From the NCBI GenBank assembly GCA_902763835.1, contig CACWTQ010000001.1:1-37611 (forward strand): a stretch of DNA of 37,611 nt, in the 5' to 3' direction. This document shows positions 27,115 to 35,810 of the stretch, in pieces. Source of the DNA: an uncultured Ruminococcus sp. GTDB lineage: Bacteria > Bacillota > Clostridia > Oscillospirales > Acutalibacteraceae. A program made the position numbers and the translations under genes. Below the pieces are notes generated by a model. That model was not told the DNA's origin and ran no database searches. It saw only the letters and a list, made by a program, of their open reading frames with translations. The first letter of the stretch is position 1. The number at the start of each line of letters is the position of its first letter.

Positions 27115-28116
27115 TCACCTCGTTTTAAGCTTTGCAGCCTCAGCTTCAATTTCCTTTATAACGTTTGTATTGACATAATTCACAGTAAGATTAATTGCGT
27201 ACTTAACCGTTTTTGCGGTAGCGTTACCGTGAACTTTAAACACAGGTTTAGCCGCACCGAGAATGGGGGCACCGCCGTAAACGTCCGTATCCATAGTATG
27301 CTTAAGTTCTTTGAAATCGTTAATGACCATAGCGGCGGCAAGCTTATTCTTAACGTTCTTCGTGAACACAGCTTTAAGCTTATCGAGAAGTGCAATCGCA
27401 ACACCCTCGTAGGTTTTGAGAATAAGATTGCCGTTGAAACCGTCCGTTACAAGAACATCACAGCCGTCAAGCGGAATATCTCTGCCCTCAACATTGCCGA
27501 TAAAATTCACGGGAGTTTCTTTTAAAAGTGCAAAAGTTTCCAGACGGAGGGGGTCGCCCTTGTGGTCTTCCGTGCCAACATTGGCAAGTCCGACTCTTGG
27601 ATTTTTCACACCCATAACCTTATCGAGATACACCGAACCCATAATTGCAAACTGCTGTAGCATATCGGCTTTACACTCAGCGTTAGCACCGCCGTCAATC
27701 AGCATAAACATACCCTCGGATTTCGGGATAATCGGAGAGAAAGCCGGACGCTTAATGCCCTTAATTCTCTTGACAATAAGCGTTGCACCCGTGATTAACG
27801 CACCGCTGTTTCCTGCCGAAAGGAATGCGTCGCCTTTACCGTCCGCAAGCATTTTCAATCCAACTGCCATGGAGCTGTTTTTCTTTTTCTTGACAACATC
27901 TGTTGCGTGGTCTTCCATAGTAAGAATTTCATCGCAGTTTTCAATTGTAATTTTTGAGATATCAATATTATTTTCTTCGGCGGCTTTTTTGATTTTATCC
28001 TCTGGACCCGTAAGCGTGATTTCAAGGTCACTGTGTTCCGAAAGGGCAATTACGCAGCCTTTCAGAATTTCCACAGGAGCATTATCACCGCCGAAAGCAT
28101 CAACTATTATTTTCAT
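27115..28116 (-). CDS. plsX: Phosphate acyltransferase PlsX
   Basis: 333 residues of the PlsX family, which turns acyl-ACP into acyl-phosphate, the first step of phospholipid synthesis by the PlsX/PlsY route. MKIIVDAFGGDNAP opens the protein; ENCDEILTMEDHATDVVKKKKNSSM, SAGNSGALI and VTDGFNGNLILKTYEG follow. The ATG at 28114-28116 is chosen because AAAGGTGA lies 9 bases upstream; an ATG three codons earlier is too close to it. That ribosome-binding site overlaps the trmFO stop, and the plsX stop overlaps the rnc site, so trmFO-plsX-rnc are tightly coupled. Confidence 0.97.
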   Translation of the reverse strand: MKIIVDAFGGDNAPVEILKGCVIALSEHSDLEITLTGPEDKIKKAAEENNIDISKITIENCDEILTMEDHATDVVKKKKNSSMAVGLKMLADGKGDAFLSAGNSGALITGATLIVKRIKGIKRPAFSPIIPKSEGMFMLIDGGANAECKADMLQQFAIMGSVYLDKVMGVKNPRVGLANVGTEDHKGDPLRLETFALLKETPVNFIGNVEGRDIPLDGCDVLVTDGFNGNLILKTYEGVAIALLDKLKAVFTKNVKNKLAAAMVINDFKELKHTMDTDVYGGAPILGAAKPVFKVHGNATAKTVKYAINLTVNYVNTNVIKEIEAEAAKLKTR

Positions 28117-28125
28117 TATATACAT

Positions 28126-29436
28126 TCACCTTTTTTCAATAAACCAACTCAGCGACCTATCCGCATGTGCCTGTGCTTTCAGCTGCTTATCTTTTATTTT
28201 CTCTTCAAGCGGTGGAAGTATGCCGATATTCGCACCCATAGGCTGGAAATTTTCAACCGTTTCATCGCTTATATAATTAGCCAATGCACCAATCATAGTA
28301 TACTCGGGAAGAACTAACAGCGGAGAGTTGTTATACGTCCTAGCCGCATTTATGCCTGCAACAAGACCCGATGCACCCGACTCCATATAACCCTCAACTC
28401 CCGTTATTTGACCCGCAAAAAACAGATTCGGGTTATCTCTTACCGAGAAAACATTCGTCAAAAGCTTCGGAGAATTTATAAATGTATTTCTGTGCATAAC
28501 TCCGTATCTCACAAACTCCGCATTCTTAAGAGCAGGTATAAGACCAAAAACTCTCTTCTGTTCTCCGAATTTCAAATTAGTCTGAAATCCTACAAGATTG
28601 TACATTGTGCCTGCGGAATTTTCTTTTCTCAGCTGCAGCACTGCCCACGGTCGGTGTCCTGTTCTCGGGTCGGTAAGACCTACAGGCTTCATCGGACCGA
28701 AACGGATAGTGTCACTGCCCCTTTGAGCCATAACCTCAATAGGCATACAGCCCTCGTACACTTTGGGATTTGCAACATCAACTCCGTGGAGGGGAGTTCT
28801 TTCGGCATTCACAAGCTCACTGTGAAAAAGTTCGTACTCTTCCTTATTCATAGGGCAGTTTATGTAGTCGTCACCGTCGCCCTTGCCGTAGCGTGAGGCT
28901 TTAAACGCACTGTCCATATCAATACTTTCGGCAGTAACGATAGGTGCAGCGGCATCAAAAAAGCTGAGTGAACCACCGAAACGCTTTTTTATATTTTCGG
29001 CAAAGGTTTCGCTTGTCAAAGGACCTGTTGCGATAATATTTATTCCGTCCGTCGGGATATCGTTTATTTCTTTTGTAATGATTTCAATGTTCGGATGCGA
29101 GCGGATTTTCTCCGTAACCATACTTGAAAACAGTGTCCTGTCAACTGCCAACGCACCGCCTGCCGGCACGCTGCATTCATCGGCACACATTATAAGAAGA
29201 GAATTAAGCCTACGCATTTCCTCTTTTAAAAGACCTGCCGCACTGTTCACTCTTGCCGCCTTAAAGGAATTTGAGCAGACAAGCTCCGCATACATATCCG
29301 TATGGTGAGCCGGAGTTTTCTTATTCGGTTTCATCTCGTAAAGTTCGGTTTTGATTCCGCTTTCGGCAAGCTGCCAAGCTGCTTCGCAGCCGGCAAGTCC
29401 TGCACCGATTACTCTTACTTTTTTAATATGTGTCAC
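28126..29436 (-). CDS. trmFO: Folate-dependent tRNA m5U54 methyltransferase TrmFO
   Basis: 436 residues, flavoprotein with an N-terminal FAD-binding motif VIGAGLAGCEAAWQLAESG. It makes ribothymidine at position 54 of the tRNA T-loop, using methylenetetrahydrofolate and reduced FAD. Also visible: HHTDMYAELVCSNSFKA, GPLTSETFAENI, FAGQITGVEGYMESGASGLVAGINAAR. The start is GTG (29434-29436) with only a weak AGAAAG upstream. It follows topA by 108 bases, in the standard dprA-topA-trmFO order. Confidence 0.97.
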   Translation of the reverse strand: MTHIKKVRVIGAGLAGCEAAWQLAESGIKTELYEMKPNKKTPAHHTDMYAELVCSNSFKAARVNSAAGLLKEEMRRLNSLLIMCADECSVPAGGALAVDRTLFSSMVTEKIRSHPNIEIITKEINDIPTDGINIIATGPLTSETFAENIKKRFGGSLSFFDAAAPIVTAESIDMDSAFKASRYGKGDGDDYINCPMNKEEYELFHSELVNAERTPLHGVDVANPKVYEGCMPIEVMAQRGSDTIRFGPMKPVGLTDPRTGHRPWAVLQLRKENSAGTMYNLVGFQTNLKFGEQKRVFGLIPALKNAEFVRYGVMHRNTFINSPKLLTNVFSVRDNPNLFFAGQITGVEGYMESGASGLVAGINAARTYNNSPLLVLPEYTMIGALANYISDETVENFQPMGANIGILPPLEEKIKDKQLKAQAHADRSLSWFIEKR

Positions 29437-29544
29437 TACTTTCTATTAAATTCATTTAAACGTACTTTTCTATGTTCTCTATTCACTCTACACTGAAAAT
29501 CAAAGCTTTTTTAAAGAGAGTTCCTAGCGACTGTATACATAGCG

Positions 29545-31638
29545 TTATGTCTGCTCTTCCTCCGTAACCTCACGCTCATATCCGCAGCCCTCGGTATTGC
29601 AGAAAATTTTCGGTTTCTTACCCTCTTTTTTGAAAAGCATTTCACCGCACTGCGGACACTTCTCGTTCAGAGGTTCACTCCATGAAGCAAACCGACAATC
29701 GGGAAAATTACTGCAACCGTAAAACACCTTTCCCCTCTTCGTCTTTCTGACAAGGATATCACCGCCGCAGCGAGGACAATCAACGCCGAGTTTATTCACA
29801 ACCTTTTTCACCGTCTTACAATCGGGATAGCCCGAGCAAGCCAAAAATCTGCCGTATCTTCCGTATTTAAACATCATAGGCTTTCCGCAGTTCGGGCAGA
29901 TTTCGTCTGTCTGGTCTTCTTTGAGAATAATTTTCTGGTCTTTCATATCCTCTTTGGCTTTTTTGAGAGTATCTTCAAAGTCACCGTAAAAGCCGTGAAG
30001 AAGATTTACCCACTGTTCCTTACCGTGTTCAACCTCGTCAAGCTCCGTTTCCATTTGTGCGGTAAACTTAACATTCACAATTTTAGGGAAACGCTTTTTC
30101 ATAAGGTCGGTTATGGCTTCGCCGAGTTCTGTCGGGTACAATGTTTTATTTTGGCGGCGAACATAGTCACGGCTTGTAATGGTTGTGATAGTTGCGGAAT
30201 ACGTTGACGGTCTGCCTATGCCGTTTTCTTCAAGAGCCTTGATAAGAGAAGCTTCCGTAAAGCGTGCAGGCGGCTGAGTAAAGTGCTGATTCGGGATAAT
30301 CTCCTTAGCCTTTACAGGCATACCCTCTTCAAGAGTGGGGAGCTGAGATTCTTTTTCTTCCTCGGTATCTTTGCCCTCAACATACAGCACTGTAAAGCCG
30401 TCAAAATCGACCTTGTAGCCGCTTGCTTTGAAAGTATAGCCGTTAGCTTCGATATCCGCCTGAGTAGTTTTCTGAATGCACTCCGCCATTTGAGATGCAA
30501 GGAAACGCTCCCATATAAGCTTATAAAGCTTGTACTGGTCACTTGACAGATTTTTTTTAATTTGGTCGGGAGCAAGGCTAATCATAGTCGGTCGGATAGC
30601 CTCGTGACCGTCCTGTGCGTTGTTTCTCGACTTGAACTCTCTCGGCTTTTTCGGGAGATACTTACTGCCCCAGCGGTTTTCTATATAATCCTTAGCTTCC
30701 TTTTTCGCATCGTTTGAGATACGCAGAGAGTCTGTTCTCATATATGTGATAAGACCCGTTGCACCGATTCCGTCAATTGTAACACCCTCATAAAGTTCCT
30801 GTGCAACTTTCATAGTACGCTTGGACTGAAAGCCTAATTTTCTTGAAGCGTCCTGTTGGAGAGTAGATGTAATGAACGGCGGTGCAGGCTGTTTTCTTCT
30901 TGTGCCGTGCTTAACCTTTGTGATTGTAAATTCGGCATTCTCCAAATCGGAGAGAACTTTCTTTGCTTCTTCCTCGTTTGTGATTTTGATTTTCTCGCCG
31001 TTATACAAGCTTAAAGCCGCCGCAAACGCTTTTCGGCTGCCCTTTGGAATAAACTTCGCATCTATGCTCCAGTACTCCTCGGGAACGAACTTTCTTATTT
31101 CGTTTTCCCTGTCAACAATAATTCTGAGTGCGACCGACTGAACACGTCCTGCCGAAAGACCTCTTCTGATTTTCTGAGAGATAAACGGACTGAGCTTATA
31201 GCCGACAAGTCTGTCGAGAATACGTCTTGCCTGCTGGGCGTTCACAAGGTCGATATCGATTGAACGGGGATTTGCCATACCGTTTGCGACACCTGTCTTT
31301 GTAATCTCGTTGAACTCGACACGGTTCTTGCTGTCAAGCGGCAGTTTCAGAATATATGCCAAGTGCCACGAAATCGCTTCTCCCTCACGGTCGGGGTCGG
31401 TTGCGAGATACACATTATCACATTTCTTAACTGCGGCTTTAAGCTCCTTTATAAGTGTTTCCTTATCCTTCATAACCTCATATTTAGGCTCGAAATTATT
31501 TTTCACATCAACACTTAAACGTTTTGCAGGCAAGTCACGCACATGACCCTTTGACGCCATAACTTCATAGCCGCTTCCAAGGTACTTTTGAATTGTGTGA
31601 GCCTTTGACGGCGACTCAACTATTACTAAATCAGACAT
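29545..31638 (-). CDS. topA: DNA topoisomerase I
   Basis: 697 residues, type IA topoisomerase that relaxes negative supercoils. TOPRIM domain with Glu8 in VESPSKA and DPDREGE at 81-87; catalytic Tyr299 in GLITYMRTDS; three Cys4 zinc ribbons at the C-terminus (CPNCGKPM, CPRCGGDI, CPQCGEML with their partner cysteines). GGAGG is well placed before the ATG. Its own near-consensus promoter is at 31726-31754, so it is not dependent on dprA. Confidence 0.98.
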   Translation of the reverse strand: MSDLVIVESPSKAHTIQKYLGSGYEVMASKGHVRDLPAKRLSVDVKNNFEPKYEVMKDKETLIKELKAAVKKCDNVYLATDPDREGEAISWHLAYILKLPLDSKNRVEFNEITKTGVANGMANPRSIDIDLVNAQQARRILDRLVGYKLSPFISQKIRRGLSAGRVQSVALRIIVDRENEIRKFVPEEYWSIDAKFIPKGSRKAFAAALSLYNGEKIKITNEEEAKKVLSDLENAEFTITKVKHGTRRKQPAPPFITSTLQQDASRKLGFQSKRTMKVAQELYEGVTIDGIGATGLITYMRTDSLRISNDAKKEAKDYIENRWGSKYLPKKPREFKSRNNAQDGHEAIRPTMISLAPDQIKKNLSSDQYKLYKLIWERFLASQMAECIQKTTQADIEANGYTFKASGYKVDFDGFTVLYVEGKDTEEEKESQLPTLEEGMPVKAKEIIPNQHFTQPPARFTEASLIKALEENGIGRPSTYSATITTITSRDYVRRQNKTLYPTELGEAITDLMKKRFPKIVNVKFTAQMETELDEVEHGKEQWVNLLHGFYGDFEDTLKKAKEDMKDQKIILKEDQTDEICPNCGKPMMFKYGRYGRFLACSGYPDCKTVKKVVNKLGVDCPRCGGDILVRKTKRGKVFYGCSNFPDCRFASWSEPLNEKCPQCGEMLFKKEGKKPKIFCNTEGCGYEREVTEEEQT

Positions 31639-31725
31639 TAAATAACCTCCACCACTAAGGTTTTTTATCTTTCTTTCTTTGTAATAAAACTTTTAGGATT
31701 CGGGGTATTCCCGTTACCTATTTTT

Positions 31726-31754
31726 AATATATATGATACTCAAAATTATGTCAA
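31726..31754 (-). promoter_or_regulatory. topA promoter
   Basis: TTGACA (31749-31754), 17-base spacer and TATATT (31726-31731) on the minus strand, about 90 bases before topA. The rest of the 416-base gap between dprA and topA is taken by family B and C repeats. Confidence 0.75.
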
Positions 31755-31784
31755 CCATAATCAAGTAATTTTTTTATTTTTTCG

Positions 31785-31840
31785 CACGTGAAGATATTTC
31801 TTGTTAGCCTTACTTCATTTACCCGAGCAAAAATTAACCT
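31785..31840. repeat. Family B repeat, copy B8
   Basis: Begins CACGTGAAGA, right arm ACTTCAT, edge ACCCGAGC, then AAAAATTAACCT as the spacer start. The spacer is broken here by family C copy C1 and resumes at about 31993. Confidence 0.75.
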
Positions 31841-31992
31841 ATCTGTACTGATAGATACGTTTTTGTATATGCTCTTATTTTCTAAGCATAATTTGTTTTG
31901 TCAGCGACAAGGGCTCTGCCCTTGACCCGCAAGCTTTGAAAAGCTTGACCAAACTTTAACAGGCTTCGCCAACTGTACATCTACAAATCAAC
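31841..31992. repeat. Family C repeat, copy C1 (inside a family B unit)
   Basis: The core at 31901-31978 is almost identical to 33629-33707. It holds two hairpins: CAAGGGC/GCCCTTG with a TCT loop and CAAGCTT/AAGCTTG with a TGAA loop, then AAACTTTAA and GGCTTCGC. The left part (GATAGATAC, TTTTGTATATGC) is also shared, with gaps. No coding potential seen. Confidence 0.8.
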
Positions 31993-32076
31993 TTTAACAA
32001 TAAACTATCGGTCGGGTACGTGAATTAAAATTACAGATAAACTGTCTTCACGTATTACCCGTCGCCGTTTGGCGAC
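31993..32076. repeat. Family B repeat, copy B9
   Basis: Spacer end TTTAACAATAAACTATC, GGTCGGG at 32010, a GTGAAT/CTTCAC stem, then the short hairpin GTCGCC/GGCGAC with a GTTT loop (32061-32076). It is the inverted partner of B8. The last codons and stop of dprA lie in this copy. Confidence 0.8.
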
Positions 32077-33410
32077 CGACGAATTTTATAGTTCCGTCCC
32101 TCCAGCTGTTCTATATAATCATACATTTCAAGCTGTGTAAGTACAGAATGTACAATATTTATAGGCAGTCCCGATTTTTCAACAATTCTGTCAACGTGCA
32201 TAACATCATTATCAAATGCAAGCAGAACTTTCTGCGAATTTTCGGAAAGATCGTTGAATTCCTCCTCGGAAATTTTCTCAATCGGAGATTCGATTTTCTC
32301 TTTGTGTTCTCTTTTCTCGGACTTTACCGTTTTCAGTTTAGACTTCGTTTTCTTAACCGCAGGAATTTTTGAAGTAAGACTAACTTTTTCTGTATTATAC
32401 TTTGCGGAATAAAAACTCTCCGCCTTTACTCTATCAAAACTGTTGTCAAAAATAATATCAAACTGTTCAAAGGTTTGTTCCTTTTTAGGTGCGGCTGTTC
32501 TTTTGGTTTTTCTTCTTTCTATTTTATCGTCTTTATAATCGCCTTTATAAAATTTTATAATATCCTCAGCAGACGTGACGGCTTTCGCACCGTCTTTAAT
32601 CAGTTCGTTTGTCCCGAATGAAACTGAGCTGGAAATATCACCCGGAACAGCGAAAACATCACGCCCCTGTTCAAGTGCAAGACTAGCCGTGATAAGCGAA
32701 CCGCTTTTGCTTCCTGCTTCAATAATCAGAACACCTTTTGAAAGACCGCTTATAATTCTGTTTCTTTGAGGGAACGTATACCTTGACGCTCTTGCGTCGG
32801 GAGGATACTCCGAAATAACAGCACCCTTTCTAATCATCTGTTTTTTCAGTTCGTCGTTCTCTCTGAGATATCTGTATTCAATTCCGCAGCCCAGAACACA
32901 AACAGTCTTTCCGTCCGCCTGCAATGCACCACGGTGAGAAAATGTATCTATTCCCAACGCTCCGCCGCTTATAATCACAGCATCGTTTTTCGCAAGGTCA
33001 TACGCAAATTTAAAAGCACTGCGAGTTCCGTAAGGTGTTGCGGTGCGTGTGCCGACCATAGCAACGGAGAACTCTTCACCCAAAACCTCCTTATTGCCCT
33101 TGATGTAGATTACGGCAGGAGGAGAATCAATCTCCATAAGTCTTTTCGGATATGCAACATCGCCAATTGTGATTATATCAATTTCGCACTCTTTACAGCG
33201 GTTGATAGTTCTTCGTGCATTATCAAGCGACGTATTTTTAAGTTTGTTTATATCCTTTTGACTAAAGCAGCCACACATAAGTTTTTCCTCAAGGGAAGCA
33301 CGGTAAAAATCCTCTGCAAAAGTAAAGTTTGACAAAATATTTGATATTTTCCTGCTTCCGCAGCCGATGGTTTCCTGAAGCCAAATCCAATATGCGTTTT
33401 GATTATTCAT
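32055..33410 (-). CDS. dprA: DNA-processing protein DprA (long form)
   Basis: 451 residues; typical DprA is about 280-370. An N-terminal SAM-like helical domain (1-70) precedes the Rossmann-fold DprA domain (about 110-295) with MVGTRTATPYG, ISGGALGIDTFSHRGAL, GCGIEYRYLREN, FPQRNRIISGLS and EAGSKSGSLITASLALEQGRDVFAVPGD. DprA loads RecA on incoming single-stranded DNA in transformation. Residues 300-385 are a lysine-rich, low-complexity linker, and 390-440 a DML1-like winged helix (LSENSQKVLLAFDNDVMHVDRIVEKSGLP). The tail RRSPNGDG is encoded by repeat B9. Family C repeats lie on both sides. ATG follows AAAAAAGGG. Confidence 0.95.
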   Translation of the reverse strand: MNNQNAYWIWLQETIGCGSRKISNILSNFTFAEDFYRASLEEKLMCGCFSQKDINKLKNTSLDNARRTINRCKECEIDIITIGDVAYPKRLMEIDSPPAVIYIKGNKEVLGEEFSVAMVGTRTATPYGTRSAFKFAYDLAKNDAVIISGGALGIDTFSHRGALQADGKTVCVLGCGIEYRYLRENDELKKQMIRKGAVISEYPPDARASRYTFPQRNRIISGLSKGVLIIEAGSKSGSLITASLALEQGRDVFAVPGDISSSVSFGTNELIKDGAKAVTSAEDIIKFYKGDYKDDKIERRKTKRTAAPKKEQTFEQFDIIFDNSFDRVKAESFYSAKYNTEKVSLTSKIPAVKKTKSKLKTVKSEKREHKEKIESPIEKISEEEFNDLSENSQKVLLAFDNDVMHVDRIVEKSGLPINIVHSVLTQLEMYDYIEQLEGRNYKIRRSPNGDG

Positions 33411-33528
33411 AAAGTTTACCCTTTTTTATAAATATAAAATTCATCTAACTGTACGGTTGAAATCAAATCGTATGTTATCTTTTTTTGAACGGCAATTCGC
33501 TGTGCTGTTGCCTTTTTTTGGTTTGTAT
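33411..33528. other. Upstream region of dprA
   Basis: AT-rich sequence with the dprA ribosome-binding site. I saw no convincing sigma-A promoter. Together with copy C2 it fills the 305 bases between dprA and the SpoU methylase gene. Confidence 0.5.
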
Positions 33529-33529
33529 G

Positions 33530-33707
33530 GATAGATACTTTTTTGTATATGCTTTTATTTTTATTCTCTAAAAATAGTTTATTTAATTTCGCTGAGGGTA
33601 ATTTATTTTTCTACGCTAATTTATTGCGTCAGCGACAAGGGCTCTGCCCTTGACCCGCAAGCTTTGAAAAGCTTGACCAAACTTTAAAAGGCTTCGCAAT
33701 CGTACAG
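33530..33707. repeat. Family C repeat, copy C2
   Basis: Same strand orientation as C1. The 79-base core (33629-33707) differs from C1 at only a few positions; the left part carries about 48 more bases than C1 between the shared TTGTATATGCT segment and the core. It ends 9 bases from the stop codon of the methylase gene. Confidence 0.8.
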
Positions 33708-33715
33708 CCACAAAT

Positions 33716-34492
33716 TTATCTTACCGTTTCCCACATCAAAATCGCAGCAGCAGCAGCAGCATTTAAAGACTCCGCTCTGCCGCCCATAGGGATTTTTACT
33801 CTCTTTGAACAAACATTAAGCACATTTTCAGAAAGTCCGTTGCCCTCGTTGCCGATTAGCATAACACCGCCGCCGATGTTAAGGCTTGTAATATCCTCTG
33901 CATTTCTCGGAGTTGAGCCGTAAGTAGCAATACCCGATTTAGTCAGCTCATCTATATACTCAATAAAATTTTCCGCAGCAAATAACGGCAGTCTAAAAAC
34001 CGCTCCCATACTTCCACGAACAACTTTAGGAGAATAAAAATCACAGCAATCATTCGACAATATAACTCCATTAAAGCCAAGTGCCTCGGCAGTTCTGAGA
34101 ATTGTTCCGAGATTTACGGGATCCTGAAGATTTTCCAGTGCGATATAATTCCCCTGATTATTTATTGTATACATATTTTTACTTTTGTCAAGCATTTCAA
34201 ACACACAAATAAACCCCTGCGGAGATTTTGTGTCGCTTATTTTCTCAAAAACAGACTGTGACACCTCCAGAGATTTTTTTGAAACAGCCGATATTTTCTC
34301 AAATTCTTTGGCATATTTATCCCTTGACTTTGATGTATAAAAAAATATTTTCGGAGCAAAACCCGACTTCACACCGTCAAGGCATATTCTCACACCCTCG
34401 GCAGTGAACAGCCCCTTTTCTCTTCTGTACTTTGAGCTTTTCACAAGCTTGGCTGTATCTTTTATTATATCATTATCTTTGCTTGTTATCAT
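33716..34492 (-). CDS. TrmH/SpoU-family RNA 2'-O-methyltransferase
   Basis: 258 residues, SPOUT fold. The N-terminal substrate-binding domain (about 1-100) begins MITSKDNDIIKDTAKLVKSSKYR; the catalytic domain has motif 1 LENLQDPVNLGTILRTAEALG, motif 2 LIGNEGNGLS and motif 3 IPMGGRAESLNAAAAAAILMWE, which form the trefoil knot and bind S-adenosylmethionine. The target RNA (23S rRNA or tRNA) cannot be read from sequence; it resembles YsgA/RlmB-type proteins. It lies 6 bases after the small membrane-protein gene, and AAAGG is in the overlap region. Confidence 0.92.
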   Translation of the reverse strand: MITSKDNDIIKDTAKLVKSSKYRREKGLFTAEGVRICLDGVKSGFAPKIFFYTSKSRDKYAKEFEKISAVSKKSLEVSQSVFEKISDTKSPQGFICVFEMLDKSKNMYTINNQGNYIALENLQDPVNLGTILRTAEALGFNGVILSNDCCDFYSPKVVRGSMGAVFRLPLFAAENFIEYIDELTKSGIATYGSTPRNAEDITSLNIGGGVMLIGNEGNGLSENVLNVCSKRVKIPMGGRAESLNAAAAAAILMWETVR

Positions 34493-34498
34493 AATATT

Positions 34499-35110
34499 TT
34501 AAACCTTTGCATCTTCCTCATTAATTTTCACTTTAAGCTTTATAAAATCATCGTCTTTATTTTCACGGAGCTTATATCCTCCGAATTCAAATGTTCCGTC
34601 CTCCAAAGCATAAACAGTAACGTTTTTACTTGCAAGAACCTCCGATATATCATTTAAAAATTTTTCACTTTTAACTGTGATAATTTCATTATTTTCATTT
34701 TTATACTTAATTATAAAATTCCATATTATTTCATCAAAGACATCTTTCATATATGTTACGTGACGAATATTTTTCTCTATGCCTACTATTTTACCCCTGT
34801 ATTTTTTGGCATTTTTACGGAGCATCTTTTCATTTTTAAAAAATTCCTTTTTGGCTTTTTTATCCAACATATTCAGCACAATAACAGCTGCTATACACAA
34901 CGTCATCACAACAATTGCCACAATAGTATACGTAACATCAAACTTATGATTCTCACGTGAAAGTGCCGACATAAAAATCATAAACACGGTAATAATACTT
35001 CCGAATATCCCCAGATAGCCTATAGCCAACATTAATCTTAATTTAGGATTTGAATATTTAACATCTTTCTCTTCGGCTCTGACAAGCTCCAATTTTTCTT
35101 TTTTATCCAT
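34499..35110 (-). CDS. Unknown protein with two membrane segments
   Basis: 203 residues, family not recognised. Hydrophobic segments at about 27-50 and 60-81; then a basic stretch KKAKKEFFKNEKMLRKNAKK and a beta-rich domain of about 110 residues that contains KYRGKIVGIEKNIRHV and FIIKYKNENNEIITVKSE. A DUF3592-like build is possible but weak. ATG at 35108-35110 with AGAGG 11 bases upstream is preferred; the GTG 11 codons earlier lies in the rplT terminator hairpin. It precedes the methylase gene closely, so they are probably co-transcribed. Confidence 0.72.
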   Translation of the reverse strand: MDKKEKLELVRAEEKDVKYSNPKLRLMLAIGYLGIFGSIITVFMIFMSALSRENHKFDVTYTIVAIVVMTLCIAAVIVLNMLDKKAKKEFFKNEKMLRKNAKKYRGKIVGIEKNIRHVTYMKDVFDEIIWNFIIKYKNENNEIITVKSEKFLNDISEVLASKNVTVYALEDGTFEFGGYKLRENKDDDFIKLKVKINEEDAKV

Positions 35111-35132
35111 ACAATATGAAACCTCTGTTTTC

Positions 35133-35168
35133 AAAAACAGCACCCAAGGAGCAACGCCTCAGGTGCTG
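35133..35168 (-). terminator. Terminator of infC-rpmI-rplT
   Basis: CAGCACC and GGGTGCTG at the base of an imperfect stem, then TTTTTG on the minus strand, 20 bases after rplT. Confidence 0.88.
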
Positions 35169-35188
35169 AAACAATAATTGTTTTAAAA

Positions 35189-35542
35189 TTAAAGAGCCTT
35201 CTTAGCCTGCTCAACAAGACGTGTGAAAGCTACCGGATCAGCGATTGCGATCTCTGAGAGCATCTTACGGTTAAGAGTAATGCCTGCTTTCTTGAGTCCG
35301 TTCATAAATGTTGAATAGTTAGTATCGTTGAGCTTGCAAGCAGCATTGATACGAGCGATCCAAAGTCTGCGGAAATCTCTCTTTCTCTGCTTACGTCCGA
35401 TGTAAGCGTAGTTGCCGGACTTATTGACAGCCTGTTTAGCCATCTTGAAATGCTTGCTCTTGGAACCCCAGTAGCCCTTAGCGAGCTTTAAAACCTTTTT
35501 TCTTCTTTTGCGAGTAGCTATCGCACCTTTTACACGTGCCAT
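35189..35542 (-). CDS. rplT: 50S ribosomal protein L20
   Basis: 117 residues, full length. [37 protein letters not shown] and [34 protein letters not shown] are diagnostic. L20 is an early assembly protein of the 50S subunit and, in Firmicutes, represses its own operon by binding the leader RNA. Last gene of infC-rpmI-rplT, 51 bases after rpmI. Confidence 0.99.
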   Translation of the reverse strand: MARVKGAIATRKRRKKVLKLAKGYWGSKSKHFKMAKQAVNKSGNYAYIGRKQRKRDFRRLWIARINAACKLNDTNYSTFMNGLKKAGITLNRKMLSEIAIADPVAFTRLVEQAKKAL

Positions 35543-35593
35543 TTATATTACCTCCGTCAATTGGTTAATCTTGTAATTAAACTTCCTGCAAAA

Positions 35594-35791
35594 TTACTTG
35601 TAAGGAATAAGTCTTTTAACCTGAGCTACATTTGTCTTGTCAGCAACAGTTGTCTGTCTAAGACCTCTCTTACGCTTTGTAGTTTTCTTGTTAAGAATAT
35701 GTCTTTTATTAGCGTGGGCACGAATAACCTTACCGTTCTTAGAAAGCTTAAAACGTTTCTTTGCACCGCTATGTGTCTTAATCTTTGGCAT
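35594..35791 (-). CDS. rpmI: 50S ribosomal protein L35
   Basis: 65 residues, full length; begins [20 protein letters not shown] and contains [29 protein letters not shown] lies 9 bases before the ATG at 35789-35791; longer in-frame starts lie in the infC tail and are rejected. It is 19 bases after infC. Confidence 0.98.
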   Translation of the reverse strand: MPKIKTHSGAKKRFKLSKNGKVIRAHANKRHILNKKTTKRKRGLRQTTVADKTNVAQVKRLIPYK

Positions 35792-35810
35792 AATTTTGTC
35801 CTCCTTGGTT

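Noticed and set aside
27416..28276. 286-codon open frame on the plus strand across plsX and trmFO
   Set aside because: It is antisense to two well-supported genes and has no family resemblance; serine- and proline-rich composition is typical of a shadow frame.
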